A DNA stretch of 43,510 nucleotides from the NCBI GenBank assembly GCA_947650915.1, contig CANSWY010000013.1, positions 1 to 43,510 of the forward strand. Direction: 5' to 3'. The position numbers were made by a program, and so were the translations under genes. Below the pieces are notes generated by a model that saw only the letters and a list, made by a program, of their open reading frames with translations, did no database searches and had not been told where the DNA came from. Source of the DNA: an uncultured Eggerthellaceae bacterium. Lineage in GTDB: Bacteria > Actinomycetota > Coriobacteriia > Coriobacteriales > Eggerthellaceae. Shown piece after piece: positions 17,065 to 25,987 of this stretch. Position 1 is the first letter of the stretch. Every line of letters begins with the position of its first letter.

Positions 17065-18423
17065 TCAGTCGAACAGCGTCCAGGGTTGGGTGGGACGGTC
17101 GTACAGGTAGCCGTCCATCCACTTCCAGAGCGGGTGCTGGTCCATGAAATCCTTCGCGTTGAACTCCACGCCATCGGCGCGTCCGTAGCGGCCCCACATG
17201 GTCATGTTCTTGACGTCGTCAGGGCCTGCCGCCTTCGCATCGCACGAACCGGCCGGGTAGAACGGGATGTTCCACACCGCGTCCGGATCGTCCGCGCAGT
17301 GCTGCGGATCCACGTCGTAGTGGGCGCACACGCATCGGCTGGACGGGCAGTCATAGCCCAGGTACACGTCGTAGGTGTCGGCCAGCATCTTCTTGACCAC
17401 GTCCAGGTCTATCTTGCCGTGATACTGGCTGATCAGCTCCATCCACCGCTGGCGGCGCGCACCGGTCTGCTGGCGCGGATCATTGAAGCCGTTGTCCTTG
17501 CACTCCAGGTTGCGGATGCGCGGGTCGAACACAGCGTTGCAACCGAAGAACGTGCCGTCCTTCGTGCGCTCCAGGCTGGTGTATTCCAGACCCTGCTCAT
17601 AACGGGCGATCTCACCGGTGTTATGGTCCGCGATCAGCCACGCGTTCGCGTACCCGCCGTTGTTGCCCTTATCCAGCCGCTCCACGAATTCGTCGATGGT
17701 CTTCGCGAACTGGATGGCGTCGCGGATGCGCACCCATTCAGGCATGCCTTCGTCGCTGTAGCGGTCGAAGCCGGCCAAGGTGGTCTCCGTCACGTTCAAG
17801 CCGGATTCGGACACGTAGAAGTCCGTCATGGAGGACAGCATGCATGGCGCGGAGGCCTGCATGATGAAGTTGAAGCCCTCATCCACTTCCACGCGCTTGC
17901 ACACGTTGAAGTACTGGCCGCTCCAGAACTCGTCGAAGCTCTCGTGGCCCAGATAGGGCTTGCCGTCCACCGTGGCCGAACCCGTGGCGGCGATGGCGGA
18001 GCAGTGCTCCTTGCGGTGCGTCTTCATGAGCGGGCGGCTCATGATCTTGCCCGCGTTCTGCGGCCACCAATAGCCCGTGATCTCCATCCAGTCGTTCCAG
18101 GCGATCAGGTCATCCAGCGTCTGCGGATACCCGGCAGCTGTCAGGCCATCTGCCATGCCCTGCAGCTCCTGGGCGTAGCGTTCGGGAATGACGTCCTTGT
18201 GCAGCTTCAAGGACTGCTGGGCGAACCAGCCGTAGGTCATGCCGAAGGTTTCCAGCGTCATGTATTCGTACACCCGGCGCGCATCCTTGTATTCGTCCAC
18301 CAGCGCATAGCCCTCTTGGAAGCCGCGTTCGTAGGCCGTGCCCTTCACTTTCAGGTGATGCCAGCCGTTCTTCACTTGATGTTGGGCCTTGTCCACCATC
18401 TTCTGTTGTTCATCCGTGAGCAT
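17065..18423 (-). CDS. C45-like Ntn hydrolase (acyltransferase / phospholipase B-like family)
   Basis: A 452-residue protein that resembles the C45 acyl-coenzyme A:6-aminopenicillanate acyltransferase and phospholipase B-like group. It has the family's early GTAYERGFQEGYAL segment and a HCSAIAATGSATVDGKPYLGHE stretch around residues 140-160, in which the cysteine after histidine would become the N-terminal nucleophile if the precursor is cleaved. Later motifs are NGGYANAWLIADHNTGEIARYE and FFGCNAVFDPRIRNLE. No signal peptide is seen, so it is probably cytosolic. The substrate is unknown: peptide, N-acyl amino acid or lipid amide are possible. Its start at 18423 follows AAAGGGG and lies 17 bases past the S10 gene stop, so the two form an operon. 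Confidence 0.7.
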   Translation of the reverse strand: MLTDEQQKMVDKAQHQVKNGWHHLKVKGTAYERGFQEGYALVDEYKDARRVYEYMTLETFGMTYGWFAQQSLKLHKDVIPERYAQELQGMADGLTAAGYPQTLDDLIAWNDWMEITGYWWPQNAGKIMSRPLMKTHRKEHCSAIAATGSATVDGKPYLGHESFDEFWSGQYFNVCKRVEVDEGFNFIMQASAPCMLSSMTDFYVSESGLNVTETTLAGFDRYSDEGMPEWVRIRDAIQFAKTIDEFVERLDKGNNGGYANAWLIADHNTGEIARYEQGLEYTSLERTKDGTFFGCNAVFDPRIRNLECKDNGFNDPRQQTGARRQRWMELISQYHGKIDLDVVKKMLADTYDVYLGYDCPSSRCVCAHYDVDPQHCADDPDAVWNIPFYPAGSCDAKAAGPDDVKNMTMWGRYGRADGVEFNAKDFMDQHPLWKWMDGYLYDRPTQPWTLFD

Positions 18424-18440
18424 CTCATTCGCCCCTTTCG

Positions 18441-19946
18441 CTAGTCTTCGTGGCGCTTCTCGTAGAACGCGTGCAGTTCGGGCGCCATCTGCTGCAACGT
18501 GGGGTAATCCTCGTAGGCCATGTGGCCGTTCTCGTGCACGTGGTATTCGATGCGCTCCTTCAGGTAATCCGGCAGGAACATCTTGGACATGGCGTGCTTC
18601 ACGTTCCAGAACGGGGTGGCCGCGTCGTGGATGCCGCCGAAGAAGAGCACGCGGCACTTCGGGTTGCGGCGCAGCGCTGTTGCCATGTCATAGGCAGTGT
18701 TCGGGCACACCGGGCTGCCCATGGTGCCAGGCGCCTGATGGGTCCAGTTCCAGTCCTCGTTCACCTTGAAGGACAGCAGGATGTTCAAAGGAGACCCCTT
18801 GAAGCCCGTCTCCTGCACCAGCTTCATCCAGGCGGATTCGTCCGGCGTCATGATGGCGTCGCCTGAAGGATCCTCACCGGCGAAGAATTCGTTGTCGCCT
18901 TGCACGTCCATGTAGGCGGCTTCGGTGAAGCGCGTGTCATAGCGGCCGATGAACAGGCCTTCGTCCGCCACGATCATCTTGCGGAACGTATCCAGTTCGA
19001 TGCGCAGGTGCTTCTGCTGGATGACGTCCGCCGGAAGCCCGATCAGCTTCGACATCTCGCGCGCCACCTGGCGCTCTTCGCGTTCAGAGATGGTGTCGCT
19101 CTTGATGAGCGCCTGACTGTAGCGTTCGTCCACGAACTGCCACGCTTTGTTGAACCATTCGAACTGGTCAACGCCCTTGCCGGCCTTGCCGAAGTGGTTC
19201 GCCGTGGCCGCGTAGACCGGCAGCATGCCCATGTAGTACAGGTCATTGCCCGGCAGCGTGGGCGCGTAATCCAGGATGGTGGACTGTTCGATCACGCCCG
19301 TGACGGCAATGCCGCGCTCGCCCAGCACGCGCATCAGCACGGAATTGCGCATGGTGCCGTAAGATTCGCCGTACAGGTACAGCGGCGCGTTCCAGCGGTC
19401 ATGGGTGGTGAGCCACTGGGCGATGCCGCGCATGAACGCATCCGCGTCCCCGTCAACGCCCCACACCTTCTTGGCGTCGTAGCCCTCCGCGATCTTCGAA
19501 TAGCCCGTGCCCATGGCGTCAAGGAACACCAGGTCTGAGTCCGGCAGGATGGAGTACGGGTTGTCTTCGGGCTGCGTGGGGCAGGGCAGCTGCTCCTGGC
19601 TGGAGATGGGCACGCGCCGCGGCCCCATGCCGCCGATGTTCACCATGGCTGAAGATCCTCCCGGGCCGCCGTTCCAGCAAAACGTGACCGGACGGTCCGT
19701 CTTGTCCTGCGCGTCCGTCACGTAGGACAGGGCGAACATGTGGCCGATCAGCGTGCCGCCGTCTTCATGCAGCGGCAGCATCTCAGCAGTGGCCGTGTAC
19801 TTGATGGACTGGCTGCCCTTGCCCTTCCAGGTGCAGTCCCGGCTGGACGGCTCCGGCACCGCTTCGGCCGGCTTCGCCGTCGCAGCACCGTCGTTGATGG
19901 TGACGGTGAAGGATGGTGCCGTTCTCATTGTCTTGTCATCTGCCAT
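18441..19946 (-). CDS. S10-family serine carboxypeptidase-like protein
   Basis: A 501-residue alpha/beta-hydrolase of peptidase family S10. Visible features: the oxyanion-hole region FCWNGGPGGSSAMVN (near residues 88-102), the nucleophile in LYLYGESYGTMR, and the catalytic histidine in VHENGHMAYEDYP close to the C terminus. S10 enzymes remove C-terminal residues from peptides and in eukaryotes are lysosomal or secreted; this one has no signal peptide, only an alanine/proline-rich first 35 residues, so a cytosolic role is inferred. A strong AAGGAGC site precedes the ATG. It lies between the C45-like gene and an amino acid permease, all in the same direction, suggesting peptide breakdown combined with amino acid exchange. 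Confidence 0.88.
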   Translation of the reverse strand: MADDKTMRTAPSFTVTINDGAATAKPAEAVPEPSSRDCTWKGKGSQSIKYTATAEMLPLHEDGGTLIGHMFALSYVTDAQDKTDRPVTFCWNGGPGGSSAMVNIGGMGPRRVPISSQEQLPCPTQPEDNPYSILPDSDLVFLDAMGTGYSKIAEGYDAKKVWGVDGDADAFMRGIAQWLTTHDRWNAPLYLYGESYGTMRNSVLMRVLGERGIAVTGVIEQSTILDYAPTLPGNDLYYMGMLPVYAATANHFGKAGKGVDQFEWFNKAWQFVDERYSQALIKSDTISEREERQVAREMSKLIGLPADVIQQKHLRIELDTFRKMIVADEGLFIGRYDTRFTEAAYMDVQGDNEFFAGEDPSGDAIMTPDESAWMKLVQETGFKGSPLNILLSFKVNEDWNWTHQAPGTMGSPVCPNTAYDMATALRRNPKCRVLFFGGIHDAATPFWNVKHAMSKMFLPDYLKERIEYHVHENGHMAYEDYPTLQQMAPELHAFYEKRHED

Positions 19947-19995
19947 TTTTCGCTCCTTAGAACCTTCGCGTTCCTTTATCTTTCTGAAAACGGGT

Positions 19996-21522
19996 CTATC
20001 CCAGGTTGATCTGCCGCTTCATCACCTTCGTCAGCACCAGGTAATAGATGATGCCGATGACGATGAAGATGATGCCCACCACGAGGGCCACCGTGCCCAC
20101 GGAGAGCATGATGGCGAAGCAGACGAGCGCTCCCAGCGCCGGGAAGACCAGATGCATGAACACCGCCTTCGCGCCCGTACGTTCCTTGAGCTGCACCCAG
20201 CAAAAGACGATCACGGCCAGGTTCAGCAGCGTGTAGGTGGACAGCGCGCCGAAGTTGGAGATCTTCACCACCGTGTTCATGTCGATCCCGCTGAACTGGA
20301 AGATCAGCGTGAGCACCACGGACAGGCAGATGATGAAGATGACGGCGTTCAGCGGAGAATTCGTGCGCTTGTCCATCTTGGCCATGAACTTCGGCAGGCA
20401 GCCGCCCTTCGCCATGGTGAACATGACGAACGCGATGGAATTCTGCTGCGCGATGGCCGTGAACACGCCTTGGGCCAGCGCCACGCCCACGGCGCACACC
20501 ACCATGAGCCACGGCCCCGCAGCCACCTTCGCCACCACGTAGAACGCGTTGTCCGTGTTGCCCGCGAACGCCGCGCCTGACGGGTCGATGCAGGTGGCGA
20601 TGAAGCATTGCAGCACGTACAGGACGCAGAGCAGGATGGCCATCACCATCATGGCGCGCGACGGCCCGTGCTTCGGATCCTTCGCCTCTTGCGTCAGCGT
20701 GGCGATGGCGCCGAAGCCCACATAGGACATGACGGCCAAGGACACGGCCGACATGGTGCCGCCCAGTTCGAACTTGCCCGGGTTGAAGATGTTGGCCGGT
20801 GAGAAGTTCGCGCTCTCAGGATGCTGCACCACGAACACCACGCCGCAGATGACGAACAGCGCCAAGATGACCAGCTGCGCCACCAGCGCCACCTTGTTCA
20901 CCACCATGGCCGTCTTCATGCCGATCAGCGACACGATGGCCACGATGGCCAAGAAGCCGAAGCACAAGACCAGGATGGGCACGTCCGGCACCATGCTGTG
21001 GATGGCGATGGCTGCGATCAGATACACCATGGCCGGGCTGACCAGATATTGCAAGAGCATCAGCCAGCCAGCGATGAAGCCGGGCATCTTCCCGAACACA
21101 TGGCTCACATAGGTGAAGATGGACCCGGACGACGGGAAGTGCTGGATCATGATGCCGAAGGAGAACACGGAGAACAGCACCGCAACGAATCCGATGAGGA
21201 ACGCGAGCGTGGGCATGCCGCCGGAATCCGCGAACACGCCGCCGTAGACGGCCATGGGAGAAATGGGCACCATGGTGATCAAGCCCCACACCACCATGTC
21301 CTTCACCGTGAGCGTGGCCTTGAAGCTGCTGCCCACTTTCTGCTTGGTGGCGACCGTGGGCTTCGTCACCGTGTCCCCGTTGTTCTCCGGCATGGACACG
21401 CGCGCATCATGCGCGACCTGGTCGGCGGGCGACAGGGACACCGCTTTCGTTGCAGGCGCTGCGGCTGCGGCTGCGGAGGCTGCCGCCGCTGGCACCTGCT
21501 CTTTCTTGATGGTCTCAGTCAT
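19996..21522 (-). CDS. APC-superfamily amino acid permease
   Basis: A 508-residue permease with about 12 membrane helices. The unusual N-terminal 75 residues are hydrophilic, with an alanine-rich run, and precede the first helix (MVVWGLITMVPISPMAVYGGVF). GSIFTYVSHVFGKMPGFIAGW and the long GFGAIATLTQEAKDPKHGPSRAM loop are typical of APC transporters, the latter being the family's central cytoplasmic motif. Substrate not determinable. The ATG at 21522 is preferred over a GTG three codons upstream because an AGAGGTG site lies seven bases ahead of it. It follows the GadC-like permease gene by 74 bases that include a strong GC hairpin, and leads to the S10 gene 49 bases on. Confidence 0.9.
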   Translation of the reverse strand: MTETIKKEQVPAAAASAAAAAAPATKAVSLSPADQVAHDARVSMPENNGDTVTKPTVATKQKVGSSFKATLTVKDMVVWGLITMVPISPMAVYGGVFADSGGMPTLAFLIGFVAVLFSVFSFGIMIQHFPSSGSIFTYVSHVFGKMPGFIAGWLMLLQYLVSPAMVYLIAAIAIHSMVPDVPILVLCFGFLAIVAIVSLIGMKTAMVVNKVALVAQLVILALFVICGVVFVVQHPESANFSPANIFNPGKFELGGTMSAVSLAVMSYVGFGAIATLTQEAKDPKHGPSRAMMVMAILLCVLYVLQCFIATCIDPSGAAFAGNTDNAFYVVAKVAAGPWLMVVCAVGVALAQGVFTAIAQQNSIAFVMFTMAKGGCLPKFMAKMDKRTNSPLNAVIFIICLSVVLTLIFQFSGIDMNTVVKISNFGALSTYTLLNLAVIVFCWVQLKERTGAKAVFMHLVFPALGALVCFAIMLSVGTVALVVGIIFIVIGIIYYLVLTKVMKRQINLG

Positions 21523-21544
21523 TTCGAGCACCTCTCATCCCCAT

Positions 21545-21577
21545 GCGGGCCGCGCGCTGTTCGGGCGCGCGGCCCGC
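21545..21577 (-). other. GC hairpin between the two permease genes
   Basis: A perfect 13-bp stem (GCGGGCCGCGCGC / GCGCGCGGCCCGC) with a seven-base loop, 19 bases past the first permease stop. There is no T run, so it is more likely an RNA stability, processing or leaky-termination element than a standard terminator. Confidence 0.65.
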
Positions 21578-21596
21578 TTCTGCAACCACGTGCGCT

Positions 21597-23834
21597 TCAC
21601 TCCTTGCTGCGATCGGCCGATGCGCCCGGCGCATCCTCCGGAGGCTGCGCTGCCTGTTGCGGTGTTCGGCCAGCGGCTGCCCCGGGAGCGCCCGTGGCCT
21701 TCTTCGCCTGATCGGCCGCCGCCGTGGCTTCCTTGACCTTGCGCTCAGCTTCCAGAAGCTGGCTGTCCGCCTCCACTTGGTCTTCGTAGGCCTGTGCCTG
21801 CACGGCAGCTTGGTGCGCCTTCTGTTCGTATTCCGTTTCCGCAGCCAACGCCTCATGTTCTGCCTTCGTGGCGGCAGCAGCGTCAGCGGCCACGTCCGTG
21901 GGAATCTTCACCGCTTCCACCGCAGCAGCCGGTGCGGGCGGCACGTCCGGGGCGATCTGCACCGGTTCGGTGCTGTGCGCCTGCTGCACTGCAGCGGCGC
22001 TCTTCTTGAGGCCCGCAGTGGCCGCGTCGCCGATGCCGGCCTTCTGGGAGATGATGGCGGGCTGGCTCATGGGGATGGCGCCCAGTGCACCGGTGGCGGT
22101 GCCGTTCGTCTTCACCGGATGATTCATGGCGGCCGGGTCATCGCCCGCTTCGATGGACGGCGAAGACGGATGGTGCTTGCCCGGCACGTATTCATCCGGC
22201 AGCACGATCTGTTCGTTCGGATCCCACAGCTTCTTGATGGGCATGCCCATGGGGTTCTGGTCTTCGCTCATCATCTCTGACGGCACGTTGGAGAGCACTT
22301 TGCCCGGCTTCTTCAGGCCTTCGATCTGCCAGGTGAACGGGGCGAACACATTGCTCTTGTCCACCCAGTCATGCCGCTTGGACATCTGATACATCACGAA
22401 GCAGATGGCGAACGTGACCGCGATGATGGCCAAGATGACCACCACGTAGGTGACAGGACTCCCCACTTCTTCGGCCACCTGGGCCGGGGGGATGATGGCC
22501 AGCACGATGCCGAAGAGGCAAGCCGCAAGGCCCACGCCAGCCACCAGCCACGCGCCCACGCTGCCACCGGGTACCTTGAACAGGCGCGGACGGTTCGGCT
22601 GGTCATGGCGCAGCTTCAAGAACGACACGAACATCAGCACGTAGTACATCATGTACAGGATGGTGATGGCCTGGGTGATCAGGATGACGAAGCCCTCGAT
22701 GTTGGGAATCAGGAAGCAGAGGAACGCGACAGCGGTCATGAAACCCATCTGCAGATACATCAGTCGGCTGGGCATGCCATGCTTGTTGTTGTTCTGCATG
22801 AACTTCGGCAGGAAGCCGGAGCGGCCGGCCTGCCCCAGCATGAAGGACGGACCTGCCATGTTGGTGATCAGGGAAGCCATGGACGCGCCCAGGCCCACCC
22901 ACACGAACGCAACGTAGATCCACGGACAGTTGAAACATTCGCCCAAGATCTTGTACGTCTGGAACAGGCCGTAGACCAGGTTCATGTCCTGCTTCGGCGT
23001 GACGATGGCGATGCAGACAGTGCCCGCGATGAAGATGATCAGCGTCAAGATCATGGCGATGAAGATGGACAGCGGGAATTCCTTCTGGGGCTTCTTCAGC
23101 TGCTTGATGTGAGCCGCGTTCATGTCGATGCCGGCGAAGCTGAAGAACACGCCGGCGGCCAGCGCCAGATTCGTCAGATTGAAGCCGCTGCTGAACGGGT
23201 TGAACGCCTCAGGGGTGGGCGTGACATTGGAGGCGTTGCCCTGCGCCAGCCAGACCACCGTCATGATGACGATGAACGCCAGCGGGATGAACGTGCCGAT
23301 GATGACGCCGTACTTGGTGAAGCCCGCGAACGCCTTCACGCCGTGGGTGGCGATCCAGGTGAGGCCCCAGTAGTACGCCAGCCAGCCGATCATGATGAGC
23401 AGCTGGTTCTCCGGATGGTTCATGAAGTTGACCGCCCAGTCCCAGTCAGGCGTGTAGAACCCGATGGTGGTGGCCGATGATGCCACGCCGGAACCGAAAT
23501 TGATGGAGGTCTGGAACCAAAGGATCAGCAGGCAAGAGAACGCGAAGCCAGGCCCCAACGCCTCCCCGACCCACCGGAAGATGCCGCCGCGCTGCCCCCA
23601 TCCGCTGGCCAGCTCTGCGGCGACGAGGCCCGTCGGTATGAAGAACACCAACGCGCCGATGATGAACAACGTGACGGATGACAAGCCGTAGTAGGCTTGC
23701 TGCACGTCGTTCGCGACGCTGCCGATGATGGTGACGTTCATCATCACCAGCGCCATCAAGGAGATGTAGGTCCCTGTGTTCTTCGCAGGCGGTCCCGCCT
23801 GCTTGGTGTTGGCCGTCGTGCTTTTCGTGCTCAT
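21597..23834 (-). CDS. GadC-like (glutamate:GABA antiporter family) APC permease with long C-terminal tail
   Basis: A 745-residue protein. Residues 1 to about 520 are a 12-helix APC permease whose early part (FFIPTGLVAAELASGWGQRG, then GIFRWVGEALGPGFAF) resembles the GadC/glutamate:GABA antiporter group; FSFAGIDMNAAHIKQLKKPQKEFPLS is the conserved central segment. The remaining 220 residues are hydrophilic: first a proline/aspartate-rich part, then an alanine/glutamate/lysine-rich stretch (about 640-715) with heptad-like spacing, and a low-complexity end. GadC has a short C-terminal plug that closes the pore at neutral pH; a tail this long is unusual. The start at 23834 follows AAGGGGG. Substrate is inferred only at the level of an amino acid exchanger. 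First gene of a probable operon with the second permease, the S10 and the C45-like genes. Confidence 0.85.
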   Translation of the reverse strand: MSTKSTTANTKQAGPPAKNTGTYISLMALVMMNVTIIGSVANDVQQAYYGLSSVTLFIIGALVFFIPTGLVAAELASGWGQRGGIFRWVGEALGPGFAFSCLLILWFQTSINFGSGVASSATTIGFYTPDWDWAVNFMNHPENQLLIMIGWLAYYWGLTWIATHGVKAFAGFTKYGVIIGTFIPLAFIVIMTVVWLAQGNASNVTPTPEAFNPFSSGFNLTNLALAAGVFFSFAGIDMNAAHIKQLKKPQKEFPLSIFIAMILTLIIFIAGTVCIAIVTPKQDMNLVYGLFQTYKILGECFNCPWIYVAFVWVGLGASMASLITNMAGPSFMLGQAGRSGFLPKFMQNNNKHGMPSRLMYLQMGFMTAVAFLCFLIPNIEGFVILITQAITILYMMYYVLMFVSFLKLRHDQPNRPRLFKVPGGSVGAWLVAGVGLAACLFGIVLAIIPPAQVAEEVGSPVTYVVVILAIIAVTFAICFVMYQMSKRHDWVDKSNVFAPFTWQIEGLKKPGKVLSNVPSEMMSEDQNPMGMPIKKLWDPNEQIVLPDEYVPGKHHPSSPSIEAGDDPAAMNHPVKTNGTATGALGAIPMSQPAIISQKAGIGDAATAGLKKSAAAVQQAHSTEPVQIAPDVPPAPAAAVEAVKIPTDVAADAAAATKAEHEALAAETEYEQKAHQAAVQAQAYEDQVEADSQLLEAERKVKEATAAADQAKKATGAPGAAAGRTPQQAAQPPEDAPGASADRSKE

Positions 23835-24240
23835 GAGATACCCCCTTCGGTTCGTCGCGCGATTTGTGCGGATGCGCCGAACCGGTCGGGGGCCAGTCAA
23901 GGTATGCGCACAGATCGTGGGCCATTACATGCGCGATCGCACGGGTTTGCGAACGCTCTGCAGATCCAGCTCACCACAGAACGCATCTTAGGAACACAAG
24001 AGAAAAGGCGATGAAGCAGCTGAGCGATGTTGCTCTCCCGTTTTCCATCTGCGTTGTGTGCGTTGAAATACCGCCATGAACTGCGAAAACGCACCGTTTC
24101 GGACATATCCCGAACGTGCCCGTTCGGTGACAGCCCGCCGCGCGCGCAGGCTTCGCGCGGAGGAGCGGAGCATACTGGGAGCAGCTTGTGGACGTCTGAG
24201 GGTTCACTCTCAGACATATATGAAGGAACGGTGACCTGAC
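23835..24240. promoter_or_regulatory. Divergent regulatory region between GadC-like permease and C69 dipeptidase genes
   Basis: A 406-base noncoding stretch, one of the few without the long repeat element. It holds three dyads: CCGAACG-TGCC-CGTTCGG at 24110-24127, CCGCGCG-N9-CGCGCGG at 24138-24160 and GTCTGAG-N8-CTCAGAC at 24194-24215, the last 26 bases upstream of the dipeptidase start. A related half site, CCGTTTCGG, lies at 24094. No promoter pair is clear enough to call. A 22-codon open frame at 24011-24079 lacks convincing signals. Confidence 0.5.
24194..24215 (+). promoter_or_regulatory. Dyad upstream of the C69 dipeptidase gene
   Basis: Perfect 7-bp inverted repeat GTCTGAG-GGTTCACT-CTCAGAC, followed at once by an ATATATG stretch that could be a -10 element. 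Either an operator or a short RNA hairpin. Confidence 0.4.
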
Positions 24241-25812
24241 ATGGCATGCACCACGCTGTTGGTAGGAAGGAAGGCGACGAATGATGGTTCCACCATCGTC
24301 GCCCGCAACGAGGACGGAGAGGATTTCTCCTTCGATCCGAAGAAGCTCATCGTGGTGGAACCGGAAGACCAACCGCGCACCTACACCGGCGTGGCCAGCC
24401 ATCTGACCATCGAACTGCCGGATGACCCGCTGCGCTACACCTGCACGCCGAACGCGGACCCGTCTGACGGCGTGTGGGCGGAGACAGGCATCAACGCCGC
24501 GAACGTGTCCATGTCCGCAACGGAGACCATCTCCGCGAACGCGCGCGTGCTGGGGGCGGACCCGCTGGCGGCCTACCAGCCCGCGAAGGGCACGCCCGGC
24601 AGCGCCGGATACCAGCCGGAAGTCCCTGGCGGCATCGGGGAGGAGGATCTGCCCACCATCACCCTGCCGTACGTGCGCACCGCCCGCGAAGGCGTCCAGC
24701 GCTTGGGCATGCTGGTTGAGAAATACGGCACTTATGAGACCAACGGCGTGGCCTTCGGTGACGAGAACGATGTGTGGTATTGGGAGAACATCGGCGGGCA
24801 CCATTGGATCGCACGCCGCGTGCCGGATGACTGCTACGTGGTGCAACCGAACCGCCAAGGCATCGACGAGTTCGACCTGGCGGACGCACTGGGAGACCAG
24901 CACGACTACCTGTGCAGCGCTGACCTGGCCGACTGGATCCGCGAGCACGACCTCTTGATGGACATGCCCCAGCACGAAGGGGACACCGGGGAAATGGTGC
25001 AAGGGCTGCCGCGCTTCTTCAACGCGCGCAGCGCGTTCTCAACCTGCACCTGGTTGGACCAGCTCTACAACGCGCCGCGCAAGTGGTACCTGTGCAGCCG
25101 CCTCACGCCCTCTGACGAGCGCTTCCAAGGCCCCGCTCCGGAATTCGGCCCGGAAAGCCTGGACATCCCCTGGGCCATGCGGCCTGACAAGAAGCTTTCC
25201 GCCTCTGACGTGAAAGATCTGTTGGGCACCACCTATGACGGCACCGAATACGACCCCTACGGCACGAAGGGCACGGCGGAGACCCGCCATCAATACCGCT
25301 ACGTGGGGATCGACCGCACCTCCGAGTGCTCGGTGCTCTGCATTCGCCCGAACGCGCCGAAGGCGCTGCGCGGCGTGCACTGGTTCGCGCCCGCATCCGG
25401 CCCGTTCAACACTGCCTGCGCGCTGTACGCCAACGTGAAGGCCATGCCCGCCTACGTTGACACGCCGCCTGCGGTGACCACGGACAGCCTCTATTGGAAC
25501 AACCGCCTGGTGGCCGGCTTGGCAGACCCGCAGTTCTTCGAAAGCTACGAGGCAATCCAGGCCTATCGGCTGAACACCATGGCCCAGGGGTACCAGTCCC
25601 TGCACGAAACGGACGCGAAGCTCATGCAACTGGCGAAGGACGGCAAGGCGGATCTGGATGACATGGACGACCCCACGGTGCTGAAGGAGCTGGCGAACGC
25701 CAACCAGGCGCTCATGGACAAGATCCAGGCCCAGACGAAGGACCTGCTGGGTTCTGTGCTGGACCAACGCACCGTCGCCATGAAGAACGCGTTCAACATG
25801 AACGACCACTGA
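24241..25812 (+). CDS. Family C69 dipeptidase
   Basis: A 523-residue Ntn-hydrolase dipeptidase of the PepD/PepDA type. The start MACTTLLVGRKATNDGSTIVARNEDGED is diagnostic: the cysteine at position 3 is the nucleophile exposed by processing, and GSTIVARNED is the family signature. FGDENDVWYWENIGGHHWIARRVPDD and YVGIDRTSECSVLCIRPN are further conserved stretches. No signal peptide, so cytosolic action on dipeptides is inferred. GAAGGAA lies about 12 bases upstream of the ATG. It is divergent from the permease operon and probably shares its regulatory region, completing a set of four peptidases or amidohydrolases and two amino acid permeases. A hairpin at 25833-25869 follows its stop. Confidence 0.93.
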   Translation: MACTTLLVGRKATNDGSTIVARNEDGEDFSFDPKKLIVVEPEDQPRTYTGVASHLTIELPDDPLRYTCTPNADPSDGVWAETGINAANVSMSATETISANARVLGADPLAAYQPAKGTPGSAGYQPEVPGGIGEEDLPTITLPYVRTAREGVQRLGMLVEKYGTYETNGVAFGDENDVWYWENIGGHHWIARRVPDDCYVVQPNRQGIDEFDLADALGDQHDYLCSADLADWIREHDLLMDMPQHEGDTGEMVQGLPRFFNARSAFSTCTWLDQLYNAPRKWYLCSRLTPSDERFQGPAPEFGPESLDIPWAMRPDKKLSASDVKDLLGTTYDGTEYDPYGTKGTAETRHQYRYVGIDRTSECSVLCIRPNAPKALRGVHWFAPASGPFNTACALYANVKAMPAYVDTPPAVTTDSLYWNNRLVAGLADPQFFESYEAIQAYRLNTMAQGYQSLHETDAKLMQLAKDGKADLDDMDDPTVLKELANANQALMDKIQAQTKDLLGSVLDQRTVAMKNAFNMNDH

Positions 25813-25832
25813 TCTTGTGGCTTGAATGCACT

Positions 25833-25869
25833 GGCGCCCAGTGCCGTGAGGGGGAGAGCACTGGGCGCC
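25833..25869 (+). terminator. Hairpin downstream of the C69 dipeptidase gene
   Basis: A perfect 12-bp stem GGCGCCCAGTGC / GCACTGGGCGCC with a 13-base loop, 20 bases past the stop codon. The T run is poor (GTGTTTC), so termination is likely but not certain. Confidence 0.6.
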
Positions 25870-25892
25870 GCGCGTGTTTCAGACCGCTTTCA

Positions 25893-25945
25893 ATATAAGA
25901 TGCAGTCCTATTGATTGCAAGGACTTATTGGTCCATGTCTTATAT
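25893..25945. other. AT-rich nested dyad of unknown role
   Basis: An AT-rich island in GC-rich DNA. An outer dyad ATATAAGA (25893-25900) / TCTTATAT (25938-25945) encloses an inner one, AGTCCT (25904-25909) / AGGACT (25920-25925). No gene overlaps it. It could be a protein-binding site, a small structured RNA or a remnant attachment site; nothing decides between these. Confidence 0.35.
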
Positions 25946-25987
25946 CAGTAATGGGCGGTGGCACTGCGCCGGTGAGCGGCATCCCCT

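Noticed and set aside
24011-24079. 22-codon open frame as a possible leader peptide of the dipeptidase gene
   Set aside because: No run of a regulatory amino acid, no terminator or attenuator structure following, and only a poorly spaced AAAAGG ahead.
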